Shown one piece after another: positions 18,061 through 26,836 of a DNA stretch of 64,000 bases. Positions within the stretch are counted from its first letter, which is position 1. Each line of letters begins with the position of its first letter. The stretch is from RGIG1902 sp034926865 (GTDB taxonomy: Bacteria; Bacillota; Clostridia; Oscillospirales; Butyricicoccaceae), in assembly GCA_034926865.1 (NCBI GenBank), contig JAYFQP010000016.1, positions 1 through 64,000 of the forward strand, read 5' to 3'. Position numbers and translations under genes: made by a program. The notes beneath the pieces are model-generated. The model was not told where the DNA came from and did not search any database. It saw only the letters and a list, made by a program, of their open reading frames with translations.

Positions 18061-19224
18061 ATGTCGCTTATTGTGGAAAAATTCGGGGGCACATCTCTCG
18101 GTGACATTGATAAAATCAAAAGGGCTGCCGCTATTGCTGCTAAAGACAGCCGGCGGGGGGATATGGTGGTTGTGGTGGTGTCCGCGCCCGGGGGCACAAC
18201 TGACGACCTTATAGCTATGGCCAAGGAGATAGACAAAATTCCTTGCGGAAGAGAGCTTGACATGCTTATGTCTGCAGGAGAACAAATATCTGCTGCGCTT
18301 ATGTCTATGGCTCTTATGGAAATAGGAGTGGAGGCTGTATCGCTTTGCGGATGGCAGGCCGGGATAAATACCGACAGCACTCACGGCAATGCCGTGATAA
18401 AATATATTGATACCGCGCGCGTGCTGGGCGAGCTCAGAGATGGGCGAGTAGTCGTTGCGGCAGGATTTCAGGGGGTGGACCAATGGAACGATATAACAAC
18501 AATCGGCCGGGGAGGCTCGGATACTACGGCCGTCGCTCTGGCCGCGGCCCTGGGCGCAGACATATGCCGTATATATACGGACGTAGATGGAGTATATTCA
18601 GCAGACCCTGCAGCCGTACCTACAGCATTCAGGCATAAAAGCCTTGGCTATGACGAGATGCTTGAGATGTCAAGACTTGGAGCGAAGGTGCTGCATGACA
18701 GATCGGTAGCCATGGCAAAACGGTACGGCGTGACCATTGAGGTTAAAAAGTGCGGAGAAGACGAGGAGGGGACAGTGATAAACGGCGGTATCGGAGAAAA
18801 GGCGTCGATAGTGGGCGCTGCGCTGGGAGGTCCAATGATGATTGCCTGCGTTTCCGATGGCAAAGACCAGGAAAAACGCAGGAAGCTTTTTGCCGGGCTG
18901 GCTAAAAAAGGCGTAAATATAGATACTATCTCATGGGGAGAGCAGCTTGCATTCACATCTTCCGCAAACAATAAGGTTCGCATCGAAACTGCGCTGGCGG
19001 AGCTTTTTCCGGAGCGCTGGAGGATACAGGAAGGCTCAAGGATGCTGTCGATAATAGGCAGCGGAATAACATCTGCCCAGACGGCCGGAATGCTTGAGTG
19101 TCTTGCAGAAGAGGGCATAGGAATCAGCGGAGTCACAAGCGGGAATATCAGCGTATCTGCACTTGTGGACGAGGAGTACGCTTTACAGGGGCTTAAAACG
19201 GTACATCGAAGGTTCCTTGAATAG
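18061..19224 (+). CDS. lysC: Aspartate kinase
   Basis: Cytosolic kinase (387 aa) that phosphorylates aspartate, the first step toward lysine, threonine, methionine and diaminopimelate. The N-terminus VEKFGGTS is the hallmark substrate/ATP motif; MSAGEQISAALM and TTIGRGGSDTTAVALAAAL are the other kinase signatures; two ACT domains occupy the last ~130 residues. The ATG at 18061 has AGGAGGATAC in front; upstream codons of the open frame (from 17968) would swallow that site. Other pathway genes are not here. It ends in an unusual perfect 18-bp hairpin immediately after the stop. Confidence 0.94.
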   Translation: MSLIVEKFGGTSLGDIDKIKRAAAIAAKDSRRGDMVVVVVSAPGGTTDDLIAMAKEIDKIPCGRELDMLMSAGEQISAALMSMALMEIGVEAVSLCGWQAGINTDSTHGNAVIKYIDTARVLGELRDGRVVVAAGFQGVDQWNDITTIGRGGSDTTAVALAAALGADICRIYTDVDGVYSADPAAVPTAFRHKSLGYDEMLEMSRLGAKVLHDRSVAMAKRYGVTIEVKKCGEDEEGTVINGGIGEKASIVGAALGGPMMIACVSDGKDQEKRRKLFAGLAKKGVNIDTISWGEQLAFTSSANNKVRIETALAELFPERWRIQEGSRMLSIIGSGITSAQTAGMLECLAEEGIGISGVTSGNISVSALVDEEYALQGLKTVHRRFLE

Positions 19225-19265
19225 GCTTAGCAGCGCCCGCCCTTTTAGGGCGGGCGCTGCTAAGC
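19225..19265 (+). terminator. Perfect 18-bp hairpin abutting the lysC stop codon
   Basis: Arms 19225-19242 and 19248-19265 are exact complements around TTTTA; the left arm starts on the base after the TAG stop. There is no T run, so it may act as an mRNA 3'-end stabiliser or a factor-dependent terminator. Confidence 0.6.
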
Positions 19266-19404
19266 CTGGTGTTATAGCCGCAAGAGCCATGATGTATCTT
19301 ACTTAAAGGTGTATTACTTAAAAAAGGCTAAAATATTTTTACTACCATGTTTAAAAAAACTATAAGGCATGATAAAATAAAAGATACTTTACGGAGGTGC
19401 CGAT

Positions 19405-20250
19405 GTGAGAGAATATAAAGATAACGGACAGGGTGCAAGACCGGCAAAACAGTGGGGGAAAAAGCCCAACAGGTCTGATTATGCAAATGGCCGCGGAAAG
19501 CCGCGCCAGGAAGAGGACGAAGGGCGCGACCTTATAATCGAAGGGAAGAACGCCGTTTGGGAAGCACTTGAAAACGGCAGGGAAATAGATAAGATACTTT
19601 TTGCTTCGGGTTCGCATAAGAGTGTCGGGCACATAATCGCTAAGGCACGGGAACTGGGGATCACCGCGCAGGAAACCGACAAACACAAACTGGACAAGCT
19701 TTCTGATACGGATGCACATCAGGGAATAATAGCAATGTGTGCCGCGGCGGCTTATTCTACGATGGAGGATATACTGGCCCTTGCAAAAGTTAGGGGAGAA
19801 GTTCCACTCATCATACTTTGTGACGGCATAACAGATCCCCATAACCTTGGGGCAATAATCAGGTCAGCAGAAGTGGCTGGGGCACATGGGGTAGTGATAC
19901 CAAAGCGCCGCAGCGCCGGGCTGAACGGGGCCTGCGCAAAGGCTGCTGCCGGAGCCCTTGAATATGTGCCCGTGGCAAAATGCGGCAACCTTCAGCAGGC
20001 CATCGCTTTTCTAAAGGAGCACGGAGTGTTTGCCTTTGCCGCAGATATGGGCGGAGACAGCATGTACGGAGTTGACATGCGTCTTCCGGCCGCTATAGTG
20101 ATAGGGGCAGAGGGAAGCGGTATATCCAAGGCTGTTAAGGAAAACTGTGATTTTGTCGTCAGTATACCGCAAAAAGGAAAAATTCAGTCGCTTAATGCTT
20201 CAAACGCGGCGGCGGTGCTGCTATATGAGGCGCTGAGACAAAGAGGATAA
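19405..20250 (+). CDS. rlmB: 23S rRNA 2'-O-methyltransferase, RlmB type (SPOUT family)
   Basis: 281-residue SpoU/TrmH-type methylase that, by homology, methylates G2251 of 23S rRNA with SAM. After a basic, Gly/Arg/Lys-rich N-terminal tail (1-45) comes the substrate-binding domain (LIIEGKNAVWEAL) and then the knotted SPOUT domain: LCDGITDPHNLGAIIRSAE, VIGAEGSGIS and IPQKGKIQSLNASNAAAVLLYE. The start is GTG, seven bases after ACGGAGG; the overlapping ATG at 19403 is followed at once by a stop. The basic tail is longer than in the E. coli protein. A membrane-protein gene follows after 11 bases. Confidence 0.9.
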   Translation: MREYKDNGQGARPAKQWGKKPNRSDYANGRGKPRQEEDEGRDLIIEGKNAVWEALENGREIDKILFASGSHKSVGHIIAKARELGITAQETDKHKLDKLSDTDAHQGIIAMCAAAAYSTMEDILALAKVRGEVPLIILCDGITDPHNLGAIIRSAEVAGAHGVVIPKRRSAGLNGACAKAAAGALEYVPVAKCGNLQQAIAFLKEHGVFAFAADMGGDSMYGVDMRLPAAIVIGAEGSGISKAVKENCDFVVSIPQKGKIQSLNASNAAAVLLYEALRQRG

Positions 20251-20261
20251 CGGGTGATTTT

Positions 20262-22547
20262 TTGAGCGAAAAAACTAATGGAGAGCAGGAGCGCTTTTCC
20301 ATCGATGATATAATTGCCGAGGTAAAGGCCGATAAAGAGGGCTATCCTCCATATCGCCCTCCGCAGGAGATGAAGGAGGAGAAAACTCATCCACAGCCTG
20401 TGGATGAAAAACCCGTGCGGCTCCCTCGTACACCCTTTCATGGGCAGAGAAGCGGAGAGGGGGACGCTGCGTATGATGCCGTACCACAGACAGTAAAGGC
20501 GCCTGCGGATAGCGTAAAAGAGGATATCTCCCTCAAGCCGGACAAGAAGCATATTACCTTTGGCCATAATAAAGAGGCTGCATATAAAGCACATGAGGAA
20601 ATTTCTTCCGATACGCAAAGTAGCAGAGGAAGAAAAAACCATGAAGCTATTGATGAGCACGAAAAGGCCGGGAGCATCGGGCGTGAGGCTAAAAGAGAAG
20701 AGGCAGAGCCTGCCGCCGAGGAGAAAGCCCCTGGGCGCAGAATAATACTTTTTAAAAGCCGTAAGGCCAAAAAGGAAGAGTGCCAGGAAGAAGAAGGGAT
20801 ACCGCAGTACCCTGTTTCTGACGATGAAGAATACTATATAGAAGAAGAGCCTTACGAAGAGGATGAGGAAGAAGAGGAGCTTTATTATGATTTCCTCAAT
20901 GTAGCCTTTGATGATCCTTCCAAGGCGGTTAGACGTTTGGGGCAGAAGCTTGTTGGCATGTCGGTCAGGCTTCTTTTTGTTGCGCTTTTGTTTTTGGTAT
21001 CTGCGTATTTTACTTTCGGGGAGCAGCTTGGCTTGCCTGGAATACCTGATATATCTGTGCTGCCTGCTGAGTCCGCTCAGAATGGGATATTGGCTGTATG
21101 CGCTTTTCTTGGCCTTGCGCTCTCCTGGGAGGTTACCACTGCCGGAATATGGAGGATCTTTAAGCTAAGGCCTACGCTTGACAGCCTGACGGTATTTTCG
21201 TCTTTGACATCGGTTATCCATGGCGTGCTTATGACGTTGGGAATTTCGGGTGGGCAGCCGTTGGCGTCTGTTTCGATAATGTGTTGTTTTGCGGCGCTTG
21301 CCGCCAAGAGAAGCAGGGCCATAACCCTTCGAAGAACATACAAGTGTATGGAGATAGCAGCTGATCCCATGGCTGTAAAAATTGTTGGAGGCAAAAAATA
21401 CCCTGCGGCAATTAAGACTCATAACCGTGCTTATGACGAGATTCCCGAGATTGCCGGAAGGGATATGACCGAGCGCAGCTCGAGCGTATTCGCCCCTATT
21501 GCCATAGTAGCCTCAATCGCATTGGCTGCAGCCGCAAGCTTTGGGCGCGGGGACGGCGAAAGATTTGTATGGTCCCTTGCCGTTATCAGCGCGGTAATAT
21601 CCCCATGTGCCCTCTGTATGTCATCGGTGAGACCGTGGGCGTCAGTAGGCAAAAAATTGTTCACTTCAGGTGCCGCGATACTCAACTACCGTTCTGCTGT
21701 AAGGATATCAAAAGCGAGAAGAGCGGTTATTTACGACGGAGATATCTTCCCGCTGGGGGCTGTCAATATTGCCGGAATGAAGGTGACCTCAAATACGATA
21801 ACCATGGAACAGGTGGTGGCTGACGCTGCCGCCGTCATGAAGGATATTGGCGGCGGGGTGGGCAAGGCTTTCGGCGATTTTGCCAGAGAGCAGTACCTTG
21901 TACCCAGAAAGGCGATAAACGTCAAGTATTTTGAAGGCGGAGGGATTGCCGCTCAGGTGCAGGGGGACTATATCCTTATGGGCAGTTCAGAGTTCCTTAC
22001 AAGGATGGGGGTTCTTGTACATGAGGGAAGCGACAAAAAGGAAGCGGTTTTTGTTTCTGTAAACTCTTATCTTGCTGCAATATTTACTCTTAAATATACT
22101 GTACAGCCCCAGCCTTATGCCGCTTTTGGGCTTTTCAGCAAGCATGGAGTATCCGCCAATATGGCAGTAAAGGATTTCGGGGTCACGGAAAGGCTGGTGG
22201 AAAACCGCTTTTCGGTTAAAAAAAGCATGCTTAGCATACCCTCAATAGAGATGAAGGAAGCATGCTGGGATGATGCTCTGGGTGTGGAGGAGCCTTCTTG
22301 CGCAATATTGACGCGCGACAGTGTTCTGGCCTTTGCCGAGGTGATAGCAGGGGCAAAAAATCTTTGCCGCTCGGTGAGGATAAATCTCTTCTGTGCTTAT
22401 TCATGCAGTATTCTCGGCATGGTTACAATGTATTTTCTGGCAGCGATGGACAAGGCTTATCTCGCATCTCCTGCGAACATTGCCATATATTTACTTATAT
22501 GGTATTTACCTATATGGTTCACAGGTATATTCATGACAAATTACTGA
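20262..22547 (+). CDS. Degenerate P1B-type ATPase-like membrane protein with long acidic N-terminus
   Basis: 761 residues. Residues 1 to ~215 are highly charged, low-complexity and probably disordered (SDDEEYYIEEEPYEED near 190-205). From ~230 on the order of elements follows heavy-metal P-type ATPases: paired membrane helices, then a helix with S447-P448-C449-A-L where the family has CPC-A-L, a segment aligning to the phosphorylation site (IYD492GDIFPLG in place of DKTGTLT), an N-domain-like GGGIAAQVQGDYILMGS, and two C-terminal helices. The HP, TGD and GDGxND motifs are absent. I infer a catalytically dead paralogue with a structural or regulatory role. The TTG start with GGGTGA upstream is the only reasonable start. 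It probably shares a transcript with rlmB. Confidence 0.65.
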   Translation: MSEKTNGEQERFSIDDIIAEVKADKEGYPPYRPPQEMKEEKTHPQPVDEKPVRLPRTPFHGQRSGEGDAAYDAVPQTVKAPADSVKEDISLKPDKKHITFGHNKEAAYKAHEEISSDTQSSRGRKNHEAIDEHEKAGSIGREAKREEAEPAAEEKAPGRRIILFKSRKAKKEECQEEEGIPQYPVSDDEEYYIEEEPYEEDEEEEELYYDFLNVAFDDPSKAVRRLGQKLVGMSVRLLFVALLFLVSAYFTFGEQLGLPGIPDISVLPAESAQNGILAVCAFLGLALSWEVTTAGIWRIFKLRPTLDSLTVFSSLTSVIHGVLMTLGISGGQPLASVSIMCCFAALAAKRSRAITLRRTYKCMEIAADPMAVKIVGGKKYPAAIKTHNRAYDEIPEIAGRDMTERSSSVFAPIAIVASIALAAAASFGRGDGERFVWSLAVISAVISPCALCMSSVRPWASVGKKLFTSGAAILNYRSAVRISKARRAVIYDGDIFPLGAVNIAGMKVTSNTITMEQVVADAAAVMKDIGGGVGKAFGDFAREQYLVPRKAINVKYFEGGGIAAQVQGDYILMGSSEFLTRMGVLVHEGSDKKEAVFVSVNSYLAAIFTLKYTVQPQPYAAFGLFSKHGVSANMAVKDFGVTERLVENRFSVKKSMLSIPSIEMKEACWDDALGVEEPSCAILTRDSVLAFAEVIAGAKNLCRSVRINLFCAYSCSILGMVTMYFLAAMDKAYLASPANIAIYLLIWYLPIWFTGIFMTNY

Positions 22548-22564
22548 AAGTTGCATAATAAATA

Positions 22565-22593
22565 TTGAAAACCAGCAGGCAATATTATATAAT
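22565..22593 (+). promoter_or_regulatory. Promoter of the EF-G paralogue
   Basis: TTGAAA (22565-22570), 17-base spacer, perfect TATAAT (22588-22593). Confidence 0.7.
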
Positions 22594-22645
22594 CAGTACT
22601 ATGAGTGAATAAAAGCACAACTAAATACAAAGGAGAGATAAACTT

Positions 22646-24727
22646 ATGGCCTATACTCTGAACAAGATCAGAAATGTCTGCCTGCTGGGACACGGCGGAG
22701 ACGGTAAGACCTCGCTTGCCGAAAGCATGCTCTATATGACAGGCGGCACAGATCGTCTTGGCAGAACGACCGACGGAACCACCGTCAGCGATTTTGACGC
22801 TGAGGAGATCAAGCGTCAGATTTCGATTCAGCTTTCTGTTATCCCAGTCGAGTTTGAGGGAAATATCATAAATGTACTTGATACGCCGGGTTATTTCGAC
22901 TTTGAGGGTGAGGTTGCTCAGGCCATGAGAGTGGCTGACAGCGGAATCATCGTAGTATCCGCAAAAAGCGGCTGCGCAGTTGGAACAGAGAAGGCCTGGA
23001 AGAAAGTGCGCAAGCATAAACTGCCTGCCTTTTTCTATATTTCTAAGGTTGATGAAGAACATGCCGACTTCGAAAAGGCTTATGAGAGCCTCAGGGATGC
23101 TTTTGGCCACAGCGTCACTCCCTTTGTTATCCCTCTCTTCAATGACCAGGGCAAATCGGAGGGCGTCATAAACCTTGTCACCGAGAAGGTTTATAAGGCC
23201 CAGGGCAACAAGACTGTCGAAGAGGATGTTCCTGAAAACAGAAAGGCAAAGGTCGAGCGTCTTAGGGCAAACCTTATCGAGAGCGTTGCCGAAAGCTCTG
23301 AAGAGCTTCTTGAGAAATATTTTGCCGGGGAGAGCTTCACAAACGAGGAGATACTTAACGGCCTGCGCCGGGGCGTACTTAGCGGAGATATCGTTCCTAC
23401 CGTTTGCGGCTCTGCTTACAGCGGCCTGGGCACTATCCAGATGCTTCGCACTATCATCGATTTTGCCCCGAATCCCAGCGAGGTCAGGGTAGAGCATGGC
23501 ACGGATGACAGCGGCAGCGAGGTTGAACTCAGGTACGACCCAAGCGGAAAAACAGTTCTTTTCGTATTCAAGACAATCGCTGACCAGTATGGTCGATTCT
23601 CGTTCTTTAAAGTCATGAGCGGCAACCTTACTCCGGATATGACGCTTGTCAATTCTCAGACGGGCAGCAACGAGAAGATGGGCCATATCTATATTGTAAA
23701 GGGCAAGAAGAATATCGAAGTGCAGTCCATCGGCTGCGGCGATATAGGAGCGGTTTCCAAGCTTACAAACACTAGAACCGGCGACACGCTCTGCGCTCCG
23801 GGAGTCAATATAAAGCTCAGCGGCATAGATTTTGCCACACCCTGCTATTCAAGGGCCATAGCGCCTAAGATAAAGGGAGGCGAGGAGAAGATAGCCTCCG
23901 GCCTTAACAGGCTTAAGGACGAAGATCCCGCCTTTACGATAGTCAATAACGCCGAGACCAGGCAGATGGTTGTTTCCGGCGCCGGAGATATCCATATCGA
24001 TGTACTTTGCTCAAAGCTTAAGAATAAGTTTGGCGTAGAGGTAGAGCTCAGCGCCCCGAAGGTGCCCTATAGAGAGAAGATCCGCAAAAAAGTCAGCGTG
24101 GAAGGCAAGCATAAGAAGCAATCCGGCGGACACGGACAGTATGGCCATGTCAAGATGGACTTTGCGCCGCTTACAGACAGCGATCAGGACTTTGTGTTTG
24201 AAGAGACGGTTTTCGGCGGCAGTGTTCCTAAGAACTTCCATCCCGCTGTTGAAAAGGGCATCCGCGAGGCCATGATTCATGGCGTTCTGGCCGGATATCC
24301 CATGGTGGCCCTTAAAGCTACATTGACCGATGGTTCTTACCATGACGTTGACTCCACCGAGCTTTCATTTAAGATGGCTGCCCGCCTTGCGTATAAGGCC
24401 GGTATTCCTCTGGCAAACCCTGTTATACTCGAGCCTGTTTCTTCTCTGGAGGTCTTTGTTCCGGACAGCTACATGGGCGATGTTATAGGAGATCTCAATA
24501 AGCGCCGCGGACGTATCATGGGCATGAACCCCGCAGATGACGGCCAGCAGATCATCGAGGCCGAAGCGCCCATGGCAGAGATAGCTGACTATGCCATCAC
24601 CCTTCGTTCGATGACTCAGGGCAGAGGCAGCTTCACCAGCCGGTTTGTTCGCTATGAGGAAGCGCCTCCTATTGTTCAGGAGAAAGTCATTGCAGAAGCG
24701 CAGACCGAGGAAGACAACGACGAATAA
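22646..24727 (+). CDS. Elongation factor G paralogue (EF-G2 type)
   Basis: 693-residue translational GTPase with the five-domain EF-G layout. The P-loop reads GHGGDGKTS rather than the AHIDAGKTT of canonical FusA, and the G4 motif is SKVD instead of NKxD; both features mark the EF-G2/EF-G-like subfamily, which is separate from the essential translocase. Other motifs: DTPGYFDF (G3), domain IV start KKQSGGHGQYGHVK and HDVDSTELSFKMAA, domain V GDVIGDLNKRRGRI. AAAGGAGAGATAAACTT precedes the ATG, and codon use is strongly biased, suggesting high expression. The precise role of EF-G2 proteins is unsettled. Confidence 0.9.
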   Translation: MAYTLNKIRNVCLLGHGGDGKTSLAESMLYMTGGTDRLGRTTDGTTVSDFDAEEIKRQISIQLSVIPVEFEGNIINVLDTPGYFDFEGEVAQAMRVADSGIIVVSAKSGCAVGTEKAWKKVRKHKLPAFFYISKVDEEHADFEKAYESLRDAFGHSVTPFVIPLFNDQGKSEGVINLVTEKVYKAQGNKTVEEDVPENRKAKVERLRANLIESVAESSEELLEKYFAGESFTNEEILNGLRRGVLSGDIVPTVCGSAYSGLGTIQMLRTIIDFAPNPSEVRVEHGTDDSGSEVELRYDPSGKTVLFVFKTIADQYGRFSFFKVMSGNLTPDMTLVNSQTGSNEKMGHIYIVKGKKNIEVQSIGCGDIGAVSKLTNTRTGDTLCAPGVNIKLSGIDFATPCYSRAIAPKIKGGEEKIASGLNRLKDEDPAFTIVNNAETRQMVVSGAGDIHIDVLCSKLKNKFGVEVELSAPKVPYREKIRKKVSVEGKHKKQSGGHGQYGHVKMDFAPLTDSDQDFVFEETVFGGSVPKNFHPAVEKGIREAMIHGVLAGYPMVALKATLTDGSYHDVDSTELSFKMAARLAYKAGIPLANPVILEPVSSLEVFVPDSYMGDVIGDLNKRRGRIMGMNPADDGQQIIEAEAPMAEIADYAITLRSMTQGRGSFTSRFVRYEEAPPIVQEKVIAEAQTEEDNDE

Positions 24728-24746
24728 AAAATTCTGCTATGTTTTT

Positions 24747-24777
24747 AAAGGAACGCCGAAAGGCGTTCCTTTTTTTA
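24747..24777 (+). terminator. Intrinsic terminator of the EF-G paralogue gene
   Basis: AAAGGAACGCC, GAAA loop, GGCGTTCCTTT, T run to 24777. Confidence 0.92.
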
Positions 24778-24916
24778 TGGCGTTTGGCAGGAAGATATGC
24801 TGTGTTTGAGGAATGTTTTAGCCATGACACAGATGTCAGACATACAAAGGCATACATACAATGAGCGTGAAACAAGATAAGAGATAGAATGATTACATGA
24901 GGGGACAAAAATCTTC

Positions 24917-24944
24917 TTGTCCCATGATAGTTATATGGTATAAT
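24917..24944 (+). promoter_or_regulatory. Promoter of the patatin gene
   Basis: TTGTCC (24917-24922), 16-base spacer, extended TGG-TATAAT (24939-24944). Confidence 0.65.
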
Positions 24945-25052
24945 TTACATATCTATTTTGTCATGATTGGGTTTTTAATATTTGTATGACTTTGGACGGC
25001 AGGTTTTTGAGGGACGTTATCCCGATATCACAATAATCCGGAGGTGAACTTG

Positions 25053-26204
25053 ATGTTAGGTATTGCGCTAGAGGGCGGAGGGGCAAAAGGCGCTTTTCAT
25101 ATAGGAGCTTTTCAGGCATGCATGGAGCTTGGGTATAACCCCGATGCCATAGCAGGCACATCCATAGGGGCTATGAACGGCGCTATGTTTGCTCAGGGTG
25201 ATTTTGAAAAGGCAAAGGAGCTTTGGGAGAACATCAGCATAAAGGATGTTTTTTCACCAGAGGACGAGAAAATAATATCAACAGATGTGCAGAAGCTCGA
25301 CTTCAGCGGGCTTGTGGGGGTTCTCGCGGGCGTCAAGGCCATAGTTACGGCCGGCGGAATAGATAATACCAATATGAGACGGATAATTGACGATAACATC
25401 AATGTCGATAAGCTGCTTTCAAGCCCTGTTGACTACGGCGTGGTCACCTTTGCTATGCCGGAGATGAGGGCTGTTGAAATATTTAAAAATGAGATGGGCA
25501 GGGAAAATATACATACTTATATCCTTGCCAGTGCGGCTTTCCCTGGATTTAGAAGGGTAAAGATGGGCGAGAGCTTTTTTGTGGACGGCGGAGTTTATGA
25601 CAACTGCCCCGTGAACATGCTGCTCGAGCATGGCTGCGATAAGGTTATCGCCGTCAGGACCAATGCTGTAGGCGTTACGAGGTATGATGATAAGGACCCT
25701 AGAGTTATAACAATAGTCCCCAGCGAAGATCTTGGCGCGCTTATGAGGTTTGCGCCAAATGTTGCGAGGCACAATATAAAGTTGGGGTATTACGACTCGC
25801 TTAGGGCGCTGATGGGCCTTGAAGGCCGAAGGTATTATTTTACGGATATCAGCATGCCGGACTTTGATAATTTTTATGATATATCTGATGAAGCTATCAT
25901 AACTGCCGCCGGTATGCTAAAAATAAGCCATAGGCTGGACACCAAACGCGCGCTTTTTGAAAGGGTGCTTCCTGTGCTTTTCGAAGAACTGAAGCTTTCA
26001 AAGTACGAGGGATATGACAGGCTTTTGCTGGCTATGCTTGAAAATCGGGCGGAGCGCTGCCATATCGAGAGGCTTTGCCTGTATACTGCCGAGGAGCTTT
26101 TGTGGATTGCAATGGGGGCAAGGCCGGCGGGACGGCAAAATGGCCAGGACAAAGCCATAGATACACTTTTGCTTGCCCTTCAGATTAAGGCAAAAAAAAG
26201 CTGA
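25053..26204 (+). CDS. Patatin-like phospholipase
   Basis: 383-residue serine acyl hydrolase of the patatin family. The oxyanion loop GGGAKG (8-13), nucleophile elbow GTSIG with S37, and the catalytic Asp in VDGG (D178) are all present, giving the Ser-Asp dyad used to release fatty acids from phospholipids or other esters. No signal peptide is seen, so it should be cytosolic or membrane-peripheral. GGAGG ends at 25044, eight bases before the ATG at 25053; an upstream GTG at 25044 lies inside that site. The ~130 residues after the patatin core are helical and of unknown role. It has its own promoter and ends at a long inverted repeat shared with the convergent GNAT gene. Confidence 0.88.
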   Translation: MLGIALEGGGAKGAFHIGAFQACMELGYNPDAIAGTSIGAMNGAMFAQGDFEKAKELWENISIKDVFSPEDEKIISTDVQKLDFSGLVGVLAGVKAIVTAGGIDNTNMRRIIDDNINVDKLLSSPVDYGVVTFAMPEMRAVEIFKNEMGRENIHTYILASAAFPGFRRVKMGESFFVDGGVYDNCPVNMLLEHGCDKVIAVRTNAVGVTRYDDKDPRVITIVPSEDLGALMRFAPNVARHNIKLGYYDSLRALMGLEGRRYYFTDISMPDFDNFYDISDEAIITAAGMLKISHRLDTKRALFERVLPVLFEELKLSKYEGYDRLLLAMLENRAERCHIERLCLYTAEELLWIAMGARPAGRQNGQDKAIDTLLLALQIKAKKS

Positions 26205-26265
26205 GATTTTGGTGCAAGACAGCATATGTTTTGATTTGGAATGGAAATGGCAGAAAATATATAGG

Positions 26266-26327
26266 TTAAGACAATAAAAATAGAGACCGCCAGTAAAATC
26301 TGGCGATCTCTATTTTTATTGTCTTAA
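26266..26327. terminator. Bidirectional terminator formed by a 28-bp inverted repeat
   Basis: Arms 26266-26293 and 26300-26327 are complementary over 28 bases with a single mismatch (C at 26287 against A at 26306) and a six-base loop. The core CGCCAG stem flanked by A and T tracts suits termination in both directions between convergent genes. Confidence 0.8.
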
Positions 26328-26331
26328 ATAG

Positions 26332-26763
26332 TCAATCTCTCTGCATGATATACCGCGAGCCGTTTATGGTTTTTGATATCCTAAAACCAAGTTTTTGATA
26401 TAAAGAAACGGCTCCTTTGTTATTTATGAATACATAAAGGAAGATGGGAAGTTTTGTATGAGAGATACACCGTTTTAGGATGGCTGTTCCGATCCCCATA
26501 TTTTGATACAGTGGAAGCACATACAGGTCATCGAGCTCCATTTTTCCCTCAGAATGGTGAAAATAGTAATATGCTGCCTTATTCCCGTTGAGGGTAACGC
26601 AGACATATTCTCTTATATGGGTTTGAATTTTATTAAGCACCCACCCTAAAACCTTATCATAATCGATATTTGCTGTGTTTTCGTATTCATCGATAAGCGC
26701 TTTGCATAGGCTAAAGACTGGTTGTATATCTGTATCATCGGCAGGGCCGTATGCTATATCCAT
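26332..26763 (-). CDS. GNAT family N-acetyltransferase
   Basis: 143-residue single-domain GNAT enzyme; such enzymes transfer acetyl groups from acetyl-CoA to amines. The central motif A region reads MELDDLYVLPLYQNMGIGTAIL, whose Q-N-M-G-I-G binds the CoA pyrophosphate; the C-terminal strand-helix (IFLYVFINNKGAVSLYQKLGFR) is typical motif B. The ORF extends to 26802, but the ATG at 26763 has TTGGAGC about eight bases upstream and gives the usual GNAT start (MDIAYGPAD). The substrate is unknown. It is the last minus-strand gene before the phage-derived block and may be host-owned. Confidence 0.85.
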   Translation of the reverse strand: MDIAYGPADDTDIQPVFSLCKALIDEYENTANIDYDKVLGWVLNKIQTHIREYVCVTLNGNKAAYYYFHHSEGKMELDDLYVLPLYQNMGIGTAILKRCISHTKLPIFLYVFINNKGAVSLYQKLGFRISKTINGSRYIMQRD

Positions 26764-26810
26764 ATTGTTTTGCTCCAAAATTATCATTATTGTACGAGAC
26801 AAAAGCTTTA

Positions 26811-26834
26811 GCCGCTTCTACAGCGGCGTTTTTT
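26811..26834 (+). terminator. Plus-strand terminator at the left edge of the phage block
   Basis: GCCGCT-TCTAC-AGCGGC followed by GTTTTTTG. The T run is on the plus strand although the flanking genes are on the minus strand, so it may block transcription entering the phage region from the left. Confidence 0.5.
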
Positions 26835-26836
26835 GT

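Larger units (their letters stand above)
24728..25052. other. Intergenic region before the patatin gene
   Basis: 325 bases: EF-G2 terminator (24747-24777), ~140 featureless bases, then a promoter (24917-24944) and a leader of about 100 bases. No gene seen. Confidence 0.55.
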
